Under the pieces are notes generated by a model. That model did no database searches. It was not told the DNA's origin and saw only the letters and a list, made by a program, of their open reading frames with translations. From Pseudomonas bharatica CSV86 (GTDB lineage Bacteria; Pseudomonadota; Gammaproteobacteria; Pseudomonadales; Pseudomonadaceae), in assembly GCF_000319305.2 (NCBI RefSeq), contig NZ_AMWJ02000001.1:1651001-1715000 (forward strand): 64,000 nucleotides of DNA, given 5' to 3'. This document shows, one piece after another, positions 9,449 to 18,852 of the stretch. Made by a program: the position numbers and the translations under genes. Within the stretch, counting starts at the first letter, position 1. Each line of letters begins with the position of its first letter.

Positions 9449-11026
9449 TCAGACCAGACCCTCCCGACTGAACACCCCATCCACCAGCCGCAACACCCCC
9501 AGCGGATTCCCATCCCTCAGCGCTTCCGGCAACAAGGCATCCGGATAATTCTGGAAGCACACCGGCCGCAGGAAGCGCTCGATCGCCAGCGTGCCCACCG
9601 ACGTTCCGCGGCTATCGGAGGTCGCCGGATAGGGCCCACCATGGACCATGGCATCGCAGACTTCGACCCCGGTCGGATAGCCATTGACCAGTACCCGCCC
9701 GACCTTTTCCTGCAACAGTTCACCCAGCCAGGCATGGGCCAGCAGCTCGTCCGGCTCGCCGATCAGTGTCGCCGTCAATTGCCCGCGCAGCGCCTGGATT
9801 GCCGCGCGCAGTTGCGCCGTGTCCTCGACTTCGATCACCACGGTTGCCGGCCCGAATACTTCTTCCTGCAGCAGTTCATCGCCCTCCAGCAACAGCCGCA
9901 CATCCGCCGCGAACAGCTGCGGCTGCGCTTGCCCGTCGCCCTGCGCGGCCCCGGCCAGATGACGCACGCCGGGATGCCCGTGCAAATGCTCCAGCCCCTT
10001 GCAATAGCTGGCCAGGGTGCCGCGATTGAGCATGGTTTGCGCCGGCTGTTCGGCCATCTGCCCCTTTAGCTGCTCGACGAACCCAGTGAACTGCGCCGAG
10101 CGCAGGCCGATGATCAGTCCCGGATTGGTACAGAACTGCCCACAGCCCAGGGTCACCGAGGCCGCCAGTTCCCGAGCGATGGTGTCGCCGCGGGTGCGCA
10201 GCGCGTGCGGCAACAGGATCACCGGGTTAATGCTGGACATCTCGGCGAACACCGGGATCGGCTGTGGCCGTTCGGCGGCCAGGCGGCACAGGGCGTTGCC
10301 GCCGCGCAGCGAGCCGGTGAAGCCCACGGCCTGGATCGCCGCGTGCTTGACCAGCCATTCGCCAACCCCACCGCCGTAGACCATGTTGAAGACACCGGCC
10401 GGCATGCCGGTGCGCTCCGCCGCGCGGAGGATGGCATCGGCCACCGCTTCGGCGGTGGCCATATGGCCGCTGTGGGCCTTGACCACCACCGGGCATCCCG
10501 CCGCCAGCGCCGCGGCGGTATCGCCGCCGGCGGTAGAGAAGGCCAGGGGGAAGTTGCTGGCACCGAACACGGCAACCGGGCCGATGCCGATGCGCATCTG
10601 CCGCAGGTCCACGCGCGGCAGCGGCTGGCGATCGGGCAGGGCGCGGTCGATCCGCGCACCGAGGAAATCACCGCGGCGCAGCACCTTGGCGAACAGGCGC
10701 ATCTGCCCGCTGGTACGTCCGCGCTCGCCCTGGATACGTGCGGCGGGCAGGGCGGTTTCGCGGCAGACCATGGCGACGAAGGCATCGCCCAGGGCGTCCA
10801 GTTCGTCGGCGATGGCATCGAGGAACTGCGCACGCCGCTCCGGCGACAGGTTGCGATAGGCCGGGAAGGCTGCCGCAGCTGCGCGCGCCGCTGCATCGAC
10901 CTCCGCCTCGGTGGCCTGGCAGAACTCGCCAGGCAGGGCTTCGCCGGTGCTGGCGTCGAGGCTCTGCAGGCGGATATCGCCCTGCGCCGAGCGCTGTCCG
11001 CCAATGTAGTTGTGACCGAGGATCAT
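9449..11026 (-). CDS. 2,5-dioxovalerate (alpha-ketoglutarate semialdehyde) dehydrogenase
   Basis: A 525-residue aldehyde dehydrogenase of the longer KGSADH type that oxidises alpha-ketoglutarate semialdehyde to 2-oxoglutarate, the last step of non-phosphorylating sugar-acid pathways. Visible marks are FGASNFPLAFSTAGGD in the cofactor domain, the FAEMSSINP segment with the general-base Glu, and nucleophile Cys299 in GCGQFCTNPG. It is the last gene of a four-gene minus-strand operon, 29 nt after the dehydratase, with AGGAG before the start. The sugar-acid dehydratase next to it supports the substrate. NAD versus NADP preference is not readable. Confidence 0.85.
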   Translation of the reverse strand: MILGHNYIGGQRSAQGDIRLQSLDASTGEALPGEFCQATEAEVDAAARAAAAAFPAYRNLSPERRAQFLDAIADELDALGDAFVAMVCRETALPAARIQGERGRTSGQMRLFAKVLRRGDFLGARIDRALPDRQPLPRVDLRQMRIGIGPVAVFGASNFPLAFSTAGGDTAAALAAGCPVVVKAHSGHMATAEAVADAILRAAERTGMPAGVFNMVYGGGVGEWLVKHAAIQAVGFTGSLRGGNALCRLAAERPQPIPVFAEMSSINPVILLPHALRTRGDTIARELAASVTLGCGQFCTNPGLIIGLRSAQFTGFVEQLKGQMAEQPAQTMLNRGTLASYCKGLEHLHGHPGVRHLAGAAQGDGQAQPQLFAADVRLLLEGDELLQEEVFGPATVVIEVEDTAQLRAAIQALRGQLTATLIGEPDELLAHAWLGELLQEKVGRVLVNGYPTGVEVCDAMVHGGPYPATSDSRGTSVGTLAIERFLRPVCFQNYPDALLPEALRDGNPLGVLRLVDGVFSREGLV

Positions 11027-11055
11027 GGGTTGCTCCTAAGCGGTAAAACGGAAAA

Positions 11056-12609
11056 TCAGGTGATGGCGCCGATCTGCCACGGCACGAACTCGTTCTGTCC
11101 GTAGCCGTGCTGCTCGCTCTTGCTGCGTTGGCCCGAGGCGATCGCCAGCATCAGGCGGTAGATGTGCTCGCCGCGTTCTTCGATGGTCATGCTGCCGTCG
11201 GCGATGCCACCGCAATTCACGTCCATGTCTTCCTCCTGGGTTTCCCACAGGCGGGTATTGGTCGCCAGTTTGATCGACGGCGAGGGCGCGCAACCGTAGG
11301 CCGAGCCGCGCCCGGTGGTGAAGGCGATCAGGTTGGCGCCACCGGCAACCTGGCCGGTGGCGGAGATCGGGTCATAGCCGGGGGTGTCCATGAACACCAG
11401 GCCATGGGCGCGTACCGGTTCGGCGTATTGGTAGACATCCACCAGGTCACTGGAGCCGGCCTTGGCCACGGCGCCGAGGGACTTTTCCAGGATGGTGGTC
11501 AGGCCGCCGGCCTTGTTGCCGGCGGACGGGTTGTTGTTCAGCTCGGCGCCCATGCGCTGGCAGTAGGCCTCCCACCACTGGATGCGGGCGATGAGTTTCT
11601 CGCCCACGGCCTGGCTGACCGCACGACGGGTCAGCAGGTGCTCGGCACCATAGATTTCCGGGGTTTCCGAGAGGATCGCGGTGCCGCCGGCCGCCACCAG
11701 GCGGTCTACCGCATTGCCCAGCGCCGGGTTGGCGGTGATCCCGGAATAGCCATCGGAGCCGCCGCATTGCAGGCCGACGGTGAGGTGGCGGACGCTGACC
11801 GGTTCGCGTTGTACCGCATTGGCCTCGGCCAGCAGCGACTTGACCTGGGCGATACCGCTGGCGATGGTTTTCGAGGTGCCGCCGGTGCCCTGGATGGTGA
11901 AGGTGCGCAGGGTGTTGCAGCTTTCCAGGCCCTGGGCCGCGAGCAGGTCGGGGATCTGGTTGGTCTCGCAGCCCAGGCCGATCATCAGCACCGAGTGGAA
12001 ATTAGCGTGCACCGCGTAGCCGCCCAGGGTGCGCTGGAGCATCGCCAGGGCTTCGCCACCCGGGTCCACGGCGCAACCGACGCCGTGGGTCAGGGCGACC
12101 ACGCCATCGACATTGGGGTAGTCGGCCAGCGCCTCGGGATGGATGTCGCGGCGGAAATGGTCGGCGATGGCCCGGGCCACGGTGGCCGAACAGTTCACCG
12201 ACGTCAGGATGCCGATGTAGTTGCGCGTGGCGACCCGCCCATCGGCGCGGACGATACCCATGAAGCTGTCCTCGACGGGCGTCTGCACGCCCTTGGCATC
12301 GACGCCGAACGCATAGTCGCGGCTGAAGTCGCCCATGGCCAGGTTATGCACGTGGACATGCTGGCCGACGCCGATGGCCTGGCTGGCAAAGCCGATGATC
12401 TGCCCGTAGCGGCGCAGCGGCTCGCCCACGGCGATGTCCCGGGCGGCGATCTTGTGCCCGGCCGGCACCGGCTCGCGCACGCGGATGCCTTCGGGCAGTT
12501 CCAGGCCTTCGGTCAGCGGCTGGCGGGCGATCAGCACATCGTCCAGCGGATTGAGCCGGATCACGGCCAGAGCAGCGCGTTCACTGCCTGTTGTTGTAAT
12601 CAGTTGCAT
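11056..12609 (-). CDS. UxaA/GarD family sugar-acid dehydratase (altronate/galactarate dehydratase type)
   Basis: A 517-residue protein with an N-terminal SAF-like domain (about 1-80, with HKIAARDI) and a large UxaA/GarD domain. Conserved stretches include GLGCE, LQCGGSDGYSGITANP, NPSAGNKAGG and FTTGRGSAYG. The family removes water from hexarates or hexonates such as galactarate or altronate in an iron-dependent reaction. The C-terminal half reads closer to the altronate-type branch than to E. coli GarD, so the exact substrate (galactarate, altronate or a deoxy/pentonic acid) is open. GAGGTAA precedes the ATG. It sits between the MFS carrier and the semialdehyde dehydrogenase in one operon. 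Confidence 0.8.
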   Translation of the reverse strand: MQLITTTGSERAALAVIRLNPLDDVLIARQPLTEGLELPEGIRVREPVPAGHKIAARDIAVGEPLRRYGQIIGFASQAIGVGQHVHVHNLAMGDFSRDYAFGVDAKGVQTPVEDSFMGIVRADGRVATRNYIGILTSVNCSATVARAIADHFRRDIHPEALADYPNVDGVVALTHGVGCAVDPGGEALAMLQRTLGGYAVHANFHSVLMIGLGCETNQIPDLLAAQGLESCNTLRTFTIQGTGGTSKTIASGIAQVKSLLAEANAVQREPVSVRHLTVGLQCGGSDGYSGITANPALGNAVDRLVAAGGTAILSETPEIYGAEHLLTRRAVSQAVGEKLIARIQWWEAYCQRMGAELNNNPSAGNKAGGLTTILEKSLGAVAKAGSSDLVDVYQYAEPVRAHGLVFMDTPGYDPISATGQVAGGANLIAFTTGRGSAYGCAPSPSIKLATNTRLWETQEEDMDVNCGGIADGSMTIEERGEHIYRLMLAIASGQRSKSEQHGYGQNEFVPWQIGAIT

Positions 12610-12638
12610 GACGGTTTACCTCGGATAACGGTGTGGGC

Positions 12639-13964
12639 TCAGGCCAGCCCACGCTCGCGATAGTCGATCAGGCCGGAGAACAGCATCAGGCCGAAGGCCA
12701 TGACCACGAAGAAGATCAGAGCCAGGAAATAGGAGCCGGTGAACTGTACGATCAGGCCGATCAGGATCGGCACGATCACCCCGACCATGTTGCCGCAGAA
12801 GTTCATGCTGCCACCCAGCACGCCGGCCTTGGACTTGCCGCCGAGAATGGCCGGCAGGCACCAGTACATGCCGCACCAGCGGATGAAGAACAGCGCCACG
12901 CAGAGCAGGGCGATCACCCGCGCGGCATCCGGGGTGTAGGCCACCAGCAGGATGCATAGCGCAGCGACGGCAGCGGAGCCGGCGAACATGCTGCGCATCA
13001 CGGTGTTCGGCTGGCCGCCGTTGGTCCGCCATTTATCGGCGATCCAGCCGCCGACCAGCTCGCCGACGAAGCCGCACATGAAGATCAGGAAGGTCGCCCC
13101 GCCCATGGCCTTGATATCCAGGTTGTGGCTCTGGTGCAGGTAGCTCGGCATCCAGGTCAGCAGGCCGTAGAACACGCTGTTGTAGCAGGCATAGCCGGCG
13201 AACATGCAGAGTACCGAGCGGCTTTTCAGCAGTTCCTTGAGCACCGCCTTGCGGTTGCCGCCGGACGTGCTCGCGGCGTCGTTGGCCTGGGTGATGTAGT
13301 CCAGCTCGGCCTTGTTCACCAGCGGGTGTTCGCTGGGGTGGTTACGGATGTACCACCAGGCCCAGACGCCGACCACCACGGTACCGACGCCGGCAATGAT
13401 GAAGGCGATGCGCCAGGAGTCGAACCAGGTGATCAGCCCGGCGATGATGATCGCCCCGAAGGCGGTGCCCAGCGGTGCGCCGCCGTCAACCAGGGTGGCA
13501 CCGCGCCCGCGTTCGTTGGGTGTCAGCCAGGAGCCGTTGAGCTTGGCCCCAGCCGGCATGATCGGCGACTCGGCCACGCCCAGGCCGACCCGGGTGATCA
13601 GCAGGGTGATCCAGTTATGGGCGAAGCCGCCGAGGGCCTGGAAAGCGCCCCAGCCGACGGTGGCGACGCCGACGATATTGCGCACCTGGAAGCGGTCCAG
13701 GAGCATGCCGCTGGGGATCTGCATCAACGCGTAGGACCAGAAGAACGCGCTGAGGATCAGGCCTTCCAGCGCCGGGGTCAGTTCGAACTCGGCGGAAATC
13801 AATGGCAGGGCCACCGACAGCGAAGCGCGGTCGATGTAGTTGATCGCCGCCAGCAACAGCAGGATCAGGAAGATGCGCCAGCGCACGTTGCTCGGACGTG
13901 TGCTGTCGGCGCCGGCGACGGCGGGCGAGGGCGCCGCCGGGAAGGGGCTGTTCTTCATGCTCAT
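12639..13964 (-). CDS. MFS sugar-acid transporter (anion:cation symporter type)
   Basis: About 441 residues with 12 hydrophobic segments, beginning near WRIFLILLLLAAINYIDRAS. This opening, and LPLISAEFELTPALEG, are typical of GudP/GarP/ExuT-like proton-coupled hexarate and hexuronate carriers in the inner membrane. The ATG of MSMKNS is preferred (AAGAG upstream); a second ATG two codons later is equally possible. Far-upstream in-frame Mets fall inside the preceding gene and are rejected. Its place in the operon suggests it imports the acid that the dehydratase uses. Confidence 0.85.
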   Translation of the reverse strand: MSMKNSPFPAAPSPAVAGADSTRPSNVRWRIFLILLLLAAINYIDRASLSVALPLISAEFELTPALEGLILSAFFWSYALMQIPSGMLLDRFQVRNIVGVATVGWGAFQALGGFAHNWITLLITRVGLGVAESPIMPAGAKLNGSWLTPNERGRGATLVDGGAPLGTAFGAIIIAGLITWFDSWRIAFIIAGVGTVVVGVWAWWYIRNHPSEHPLVNKAELDYITQANDAASTSGGNRKAVLKELLKSRSVLCMFAGYACYNSVFYGLLTWMPSYLHQSHNLDIKAMGGATFLIFMCGFVGELVGGWIADKWRTNGGQPNTVMRSMFAGSAAVAALCILLVAYTPDAARVIALLCVALFFIRWCGMYWCLPAILGGKSKAGVLGGSMNFCGNMVGVIVPILIGLIVQFTGSYFLALIFFVVMAFGLMLFSGLIDYRERGLA

Positions 13965-14025
13965 CTCACTCTTATGTTTGTTATGAAATGCCGGGTGGCG
14001 CCTCCCTGCGCCGGGTGGGTCGGGT

Positions 14026-15024
14026 TCAGAGGGCCTGCACGGCTCCCGGTGCCAGCGGTTCGGCGGCCTGGCCCACGGTATTGCGCAGCGGCGCGCCGAA
14101 CTCGGCCAGGCTGATTTCGAACACATCGCCCGGCTCGGTCCTGACCTGGTCGGCAAAGGACAGGGTGGCGGTGCCGAAGAAATGGATATGCACGTCGCCC
14201 GGGCGCAGGAACTGCTGGTACTTGAAATGGTGGTACTCGAGGTTCTCCAGCGAGTGGCACATGTTGTCCTCGCCGCTGAGGAAAGGTTTTTCCCACAGCA
14301 CCCTGTCGCCACGGCGGATCCGGCTCACGCCTTCGAGATGGCGCGGCAGTTCGCCAACCCGCAGCTCCGGGCCGTAGGCGCAATTGCGCAGTTTCGAATG
14401 GGCCAGGTACAGGTAGCTGCGGCGCTCCATCACATGGTCGGAAAACTCGTTGCCGATGGCGAAGCCCAGGCGGTAAGGCTGGCCATCATCGGCGATCACG
14501 TAAAGGCCGGCCAGTTCCGGTTCCTCGCCGGCGTCTTCGGCGAAGGCCGGGCTGCGCAATGCCTGGCCGGGGCGGACCACGGTGGAGCCGTCGCCCTTGT
14601 AGAACCACTCGGGCTGGGCGCCGACGCTGCCGGCCGCCGGACGACCGCCCTCGATGCCCCACTGGAACATGCGCGCGGTGTCGGTAAGGGCAGCGGCATC
14701 GTCGATCTTCTGCTGGTGCATCTTGTCCCGGGTCGAAGCACTGCCCAGGTGGGTCAGGCCGGTGCCGCTGACCAGGCAGTGGGCCGGATCCTCGTGGTCC
14801 AGCGGCGGCAGGACCCGGCATTCGTTCAGGGCCAGGGAATAACTTTCAGTAAAATCGTCCAGGCCCCGGGCCAGCACCTCGGCCGTAAGGCTGCGCTGGT
14901 TGCGAATCGCGGCCAAGGCCAGCTCGCGCATATGGCTGGTTGCGCGGACCGGCTGGATCAGGTCGCCCTCGACCACGCCCACGTGGCGCCGGGCGGTTGC
15001 GGTTTCGAATTGGATCAGGCGCAT
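14026..15024 (-). CDS. Fumarylacetoacetate hydrolase family protein (AraD1/GguC-like)
   Basis: A 332-residue protein with C-terminal FAH-fold features: LVSGTGLTHLGSAS, then AIGNEFSDHVME, with acidic residues suited to a divalent metal. This subgroup is annotated AraD1 or GguC, and some relatives dehydrate 2-keto-3-deoxy sugar acids to alpha-ketoglutarate semialdehyde. It is the first gene of the sugar-acid operon, and no DHDPS-type ketodeoxyglucarate dehydratase is present. It is therefore the best candidate for the step between the UxaA-type dehydratase and the semialdehyde dehydrogenase. GGAG lies before the start. The function is inferred from context. Confidence 0.75.
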   Translation of the reverse strand: MRLIQFETATARRHVGVVEGDLIQPVRATSHMRELALAAIRNQRSLTAEVLARGLDDFTESYSLALNECRVLPPLDHEDPAHCLVSGTGLTHLGSASTRDKMHQQKIDDAAALTDTARMFQWGIEGGRPAAGSVGAQPEWFYKGDGSTVVRPGQALRSPAFAEDAGEEPELAGLYVIADDGQPYRLGFAIGNEFSDHVMERRSYLYLAHSKLRNCAYGPELRVGELPRHLEGVSRIRRGDRVLWEKPFLSGEDNMCHSLENLEYHHFKYQQFLRPGDVHIHFFGTATLSFADQVRTEPGDVFEISLAEFGAPLRNTVGQAAEPLAPGAVQAL

Positions 15025-15138
15025 GGAGGCTCCGTGATTGTGTGTTCTTGTGGAGGATCGCTGGGGCCACTTTAAATTTCCCGGACGATGCTGCCTAATG
15101 ACAGCTATTGACCCTGTGATAACTTTTGGTGATCCCCT

Positions 15139-16062
15139 GTGCTGCCGTCCCTGAGTTCCATGGCCTCGCGCCTGCGCCTGCGACAACTGCGCCTGCTGAT
15201 CTGTCTCGACGAACTGGGTTCGATCCACAAGGCGGCCGACGCCATGTCGATTACCCAGCCAGGGGCGACCAAGGCCCTCAACGAGATCGAATCGACCCTC
15301 GGCGCGGTGCTGTTCGAGCGCACCAGCAAGGGCCTGGAGGCCAATGACCTTGGGCGCTGCGTGTTGCGCTACGCGCGGCTGATCAACACCGACCTGGCCC
15401 ATTTGCGTGAGGAAATGCTCGGGATCATGCAGGGGCACGGCGGGCGGTTGTCGGTGGGCACCATCATGGGCGCGGTGCCGATGCTGGTCGAGGGGCTGGC
15501 GAGGCTGCGCGAGGAGCAGCCGGACCTGTCGGTGACCGTGGTCGAGGACACCAGCGACCGCCTGCTCAGCCTGCTCGACCAAGGGCGGCTGGATGTGGTG
15601 ATCTGCCGGACCAGCGTCAGCCGGCGGCCGGATGCCTATGACAGCCGGGTCCGGCACCAGGAGCGACTGGTGCTGGTGGCCAACCCGGAGCACGCCCTGG
15701 CCGGTAGCGAGCAGCTCGACCTGGCGCAACTGGCGGATTCGCGCTGGGTGGTGTTCCCGGTGAACATGCCGATGCGCCTGACCCTGGAGCGGGAGTTTCG
15801 CGAAGCGGGGCTGAATTTCCCCCAGTACCCGATCGAAACTTCCTCGACCTTCACCACCTTGTCCTTGTTGCGCCAGGACCCGGGTCTGCTGGCGGTGATG
15901 CCCTGGGATGTGGCGCGGGTGGCGGTGGAGCACGGGATGCTGGTGCAGTTGCCGTTGCAATTGAGATCGCGCAGCGAGCCGTACGAGGTGGTGACGCGGC
16001 GCGGGGTGGAACTGAGCGGGCCGGGGCGGGTGCTGGTGGATATCCTGACGATTGATCGTTGA
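15139..16062 (+). CDS. LysR family transcriptional regulator (GbpR/PcaQ-like)
   Basis: A 307-residue regulator with an N-terminal winged helix-turn-helix (SIHKAADAMSITQPGATKAL) and a C-terminal periplasmic-binding-protein-like effector domain (GTIMGAVPMLVEGL onward). It is transcribed divergently from the sugar-acid operon with 114 bp between, the usual layout for a LysR activator of that operon. The start is a GTG at 15139; an ATG eight codons in (15160) is possible. The likely effector is a sugar acid or its keto-deoxy product, by inference. Confidence 0.85.
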   Translation: MLPSLSSMASRLRLRQLRLLICLDELGSIHKAADAMSITQPGATKALNEIESTLGAVLFERTSKGLEANDLGRCVLRYARLINTDLAHLREEMLGIMQGHGGRLSVGTIMGAVPMLVEGLARLREEQPDLSVTVVEDTSDRLLSLLDQGRLDVVICRTSVSRRPDAYDSRVRHQERLVLVANPEHALAGSEQLDLAQLADSRWVVFPVNMPMRLTLEREFREAGLNFPQYPIETSSTFTTLSLLRQDPGLLAVMPWDVARVAVEHGMLVQLPLQLRSRSEPYEVVTRRGVELSGPGRVLVDILTIDR

Positions 16063-16068
16063 CCTCGG

Positions 16069-16153
16069 GGGCCTCATCGCTGGCAAGCCAGCTCCCACAG
16101 GTTCTGTGTGCTCTGCCGACCCTGTGGGAGCTGGCTTGCCAGCGATGAGGCCC
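16069..16153. repeat. REP pair (inverted)
   Basis: Inverted copies of the GGGCCTCATCGCTGGCAAGC... REP with a 20-bp central loop, downstream of the LysR gene. Confidence 0.9.
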
Positions 16154-16209
16154 TTGAGAACACAGCGGATGCCATGTTAAAGACTTCCCCCCGGATCCAG
16201 GACAGCCCC

Positions 16210-16748
16210 ATGTACTACTCCACCCTCTACCCGTCCCCCGTCGGCACCCTGCAGCTCGCCGCCAGCGACAGCCACCTGCTGGGCCTGTGGATGGTCGGCC
16301 AGAAGTACTTCGGCGGCAGTGCTCCCGGCACCCTTGAGCCAAACGACAACCTGCCGTTCTTCCAACAGGCCTGCGACTGGCTCGACCAGTACTTCGCTGG
16401 CCGGCAGCCCGCCATCGCCGACCTGCCCATGGCCCGATCGGCAGCGATTTCCGCAAGGCCGTGTGGGCCCTGCTCTGTGAAATCCCCTACGGCGGCACCA
16501 CTACCTACGGCGAGATCGCCAAGGCCGTGGCCCTGCGCAGCGGCCTGGCAAGCATGTCCAGCCAGGCCGTGGGCGGGGCAGTGGGGCATAACCCGATTTC
16601 CATCATCATTCCGTGCCATCGGGTGATCGGCCGCGACGGCAGCCTGACCGGCTACGCCGGGGGCATCGAAAAGAAGATCCACCTGCTGGAGCACGAAGGT
16701 GCGTTGTCCTCGCTGTTCTACACGCCGCGCCGCGGTACGGCGCTGTAG
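16210..16748 (+). pseudogene. Methylated-DNA--protein-cysteine methyltransferase, frameshifted
   Basis: Two frames together give one alkyltransferase. The first runs from MYYSTLYPSPVG to DLPMA. The second runs from KAVWALLCEIPYGGTT to the stop and includes the active-site IIPCHRVIG. Adding one C to the CCC at about 16433-16435 restores APIGSDFRKAVW and gives a 179-residue protein, the normal size for Ogt/MGMT. The enzyme would transfer O6-alkyl groups from guanine to its own cysteine. As given, the frame breaks before the active site. All key motifs are preserved and a neighbouring gene has the same kind of lesion, so a base-calling error is at least as likely as a real mutation. Confidence 0.85.
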
Positions 16749-16826
16749 GCGGCGAAAACTGAACCCGTGGCGGCCATGCGCTGCCGAACCAAGGACCTGC
16801 AAACGATCCGTCGAGGAGGGCTTTTC

Positions 16827-17665
16827 ATGTCAGACACCCCTTACACCCGCCCAAGGTCTGGACCTGGGACAAGGCCAGCGGTGGCCAGTTCGCCAATATC
16901 AACCGCCCGATCGCCGGCCCGACCCACGAGCGTGAATTGCCCCGGGGCCGCCATCCGCTGCAGTTGTATTCCCTGGCCACGCCCAACGGCGTCAAGGTCG
17001 GGATCATGCTCGAAGAGCTGCTCGCCGCCGGCTTCAAGGATGCCGAGTACGACGCCTGGCTGATCCGCATCGGCGAGGGCGACCAGTTCGGCAGCGGCTT
17101 CGTCGAACTCAATCCCAACTCGAAGATCCCTGCCCTGCTGGACACCCGCCAGAACCCGCCTGTGCGCCTGTTCGAGTCGGGCTCGATCCTGCTGTACCTC
17201 GCCGACTCTTTCGGCGCCTTCATCCCCAAGGACCCGGCCAAGCGCGCCGAATGCCTGAACTGGCTGTTCTGGCAGATGAGCGGTGCCGGTTTCGTCGGTG
17301 GCGGTTTCGGGCATTTCTTCGCCTATGCGCCGGAGAAGTTCGAATACCCGATCAACCGCTACACCATGGAGGTCAAGCGCCTGCTCGACGTGCTGGACCG
17401 ACAGCTGGCGGAACATCGCTATGTCGCCGGGGACGAATACAGCATCGCCGACATGGCCTGCTGGCCGTGGTTCGGCGAGATGCTGCGCAACAAGGTCTAC
17501 GGCGCGGCGGAATTCCTCGATGCGCCCAGCTACCCCCATGTGCTGCGCTGGGCCAACGAGATCGCCGAGCGTCCGGCGGTAAAGCGCGGGGCACGGGTCA
17601 ACCGGACCTGGGGCGACGAGTCGGAGCAGTTGCCGGAGCGGCATGCGGCGAGTGATTTCGATTGA
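16827..17665 (+). pseudogene. yghU: YghU-type glutathione S-transferase / disulfide-bond oxidoreductase, frameshifted near the N-terminus
   Basis: The ATG at 16827 has GAGGAGGG upstream and begins MSDTPYT. Six codons later the frame is lost at ACCCGCCC (about 16846-16848). Adding one C gives TPPKVWTWDK and joins the long frame containing HPLQLYSLATPNGVKVGIML. The repaired protein is 279 residues, close to E. coli YghU. It has a thioredoxin-like N-domain and an all-helical C-domain (ending WGDESEQLPERHAASDFD), and is expected to reduce disulfides or hydroperoxides with glutathione in the cytosol. Initiation at the internal ATG (16937) would remove the start of the GSH domain. Confidence 0.85.
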
Positions 17666-17766
17666 ACCCGCAATCACACACCAGCCCGTGGCAGCGGATT
17701 AGTCAGACGGCTGCCTTCAGGGTGCCAGCATCCGCCAACTTTCAGTGATCTCCCGATACCAGCGCT

Positions 17767-18852
17767 TCACTCGGGAGACCCTGTCGGCTTTGGGGCAAAG
17801 CGCTGCCACCAGCCAGGGCGGTCGGCTTGCTGCTGGTAGCTCTCGACGCGGTCCGCGGCGCTGCCGAGCAAGGCTTCGACACTGCTGTCGCGACTGGCGA
17901 CATAGGCGTCCAGCTCTTCGACGGCGCGGCTCAATACCTCATAGCCCCCGGTAAACACCGCCGAAGTCATCTCCGTGGCACTGGCCCCGGCCAACAGGAA
18001 ACGCGCCACATCCAGCCCGTTGCGTGCACCATTGGTGGCGATCAGTGGATAGTCGTCACCCATGGCCTTGCGCGTCAGCATCAGCCAGCGCGCAGTCAGG
18101 GGCAGGGCCCAGGCGCCACCGATGGCGGCACTGGTGCCCAGCAGTGGCAGACCGCTTTCGAGGTCGGGCAGGAAGCCCATGAAGCGCCCCATCATCACCA
18201 CGCTGTCAGCTCCGCCGCGCCGTGCCGCCTGGGCCAGGCCGACCACATCCTCGCTCTGCCCGGTGAGCTTGATCCACAGCGGCAGGCTGGTGGCCTCGCG
18301 AATCCGCCGGACGATGGTTTCGATCCGCGCCGCACCCCTTTCCAGCACAATGGCGCCCTTGGCCGCTTCCTCACCATGCGGGGCGCCGATGTTCAGTTCC
18401 AGCACCCGCAGCCCCGCCTGTTCGATGCGCCGGGCAAATGCCGCGCATTGCTCTAGGTCGCTGAGGATCAGGCTTGGCACCACATAGCTGTCCAGCACCC
18501 GCGCTTCGCGGTCGAGCCCGGCCAATTCCTCCAGCCATTCGTCGAAGTCCCGCTGTACCAGCCCGGAACGGCCGAACAGATGGGCGTCGGCCGGTGGCGC
18601 GAAGTTCCACGGCAGGCGCCGCCAGTGGCTGTCCAGCAGCACGTAGTCGGTCTTGTCCAACTGGTCCTTGGCGGCCTGGGACTCGTTGGTGGATTTCGCC
18701 ACCACCGCCCCTGCACCGCTGTGCAGGGCGGCGCGAATGGCCTCGGCGCTCATGGTTTGCTCGCCGGCGCCGCAGATCACCGGGTTCTTCAGGGTCAGGC
18801 TACCGATGCGGGTGGTGAGTCGGCTACTGGGTCTGTTCATTGCGGTACTCAC
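17767..18852 (-). CDS. Dihydroorotate dehydrogenase-like flavoprotein, probably not a true DHODH
   Basis: A 361-residue FMN-type TIM barrel. Expected features are present: GSLTLKNPVICGAG, VVAKSTNES, IKLTGQSEDV, and the phosphate-binding ATNGARNGLDVARF with TEMTSAVFTGG. The segment that in DHODH reads ELNLSCPN is here ELNIGAPHG (152-160), so the catalytic Cys or Ser is missing and dihydroorotate oxidation is unlikely. The GTG start overlaps the TGA of the upstream hydrolase gene; an ATG four codons on (18840) is an alternative. The pairing suggests a reductase or oxidase step in a catabolic route. Substrate unknown. Confidence 0.65.
   Translation of the reverse strand: MSTAMNRPSSRLTTRIGSLTLKNPVICGAGEQTMSAEAIRAALHSGAGAVVAKSTNESQAAKDQLDKTDYVLLDSHWRRLPWNFAPPADAHLFGRSGLVQRDFDEWLEELAGLDREARVLDSYVVPSLILSDLEQCAAFARRIEQAGLRVLELNIGAPHGEEAAKGAIVLERGAARIETIVRRIREATSLPLWIKLTGQSEDVVGLAQAARRGGADSVVMMGRFMGFLPDLESGLPLLGTSAAIGGAWALPLTARWLMLTRKAMGDDYPLIATNGARNGLDVARFLLAGASATEMTSAVFTGGYEVLSRAVEELDAYVASRDSSVEALLGSAADRVESYQQQADRPGWWQRFAPKPTGSPE

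Noticed and set aside
14026..16098. A 690-codon minus-strand frame reaching into the LysR gene
   Set aside because: Only the last 332 codons are the FAH-family protein; the rest is antisense to lysR. The ATG at 15024 has a ribosome site.
16749..16826. Operon terminator between the alkyltransferase and yghU-like genes
   Set aside because: No stem with a T run is visible in this gap.
17767..18852. pyrD / pyrimidine biosynthesis gene
   Set aside because: The catalytic Cys/Ser position is lost (ELNIGAPHG), and its partners are catabolic genes, not pyrimidine genes.
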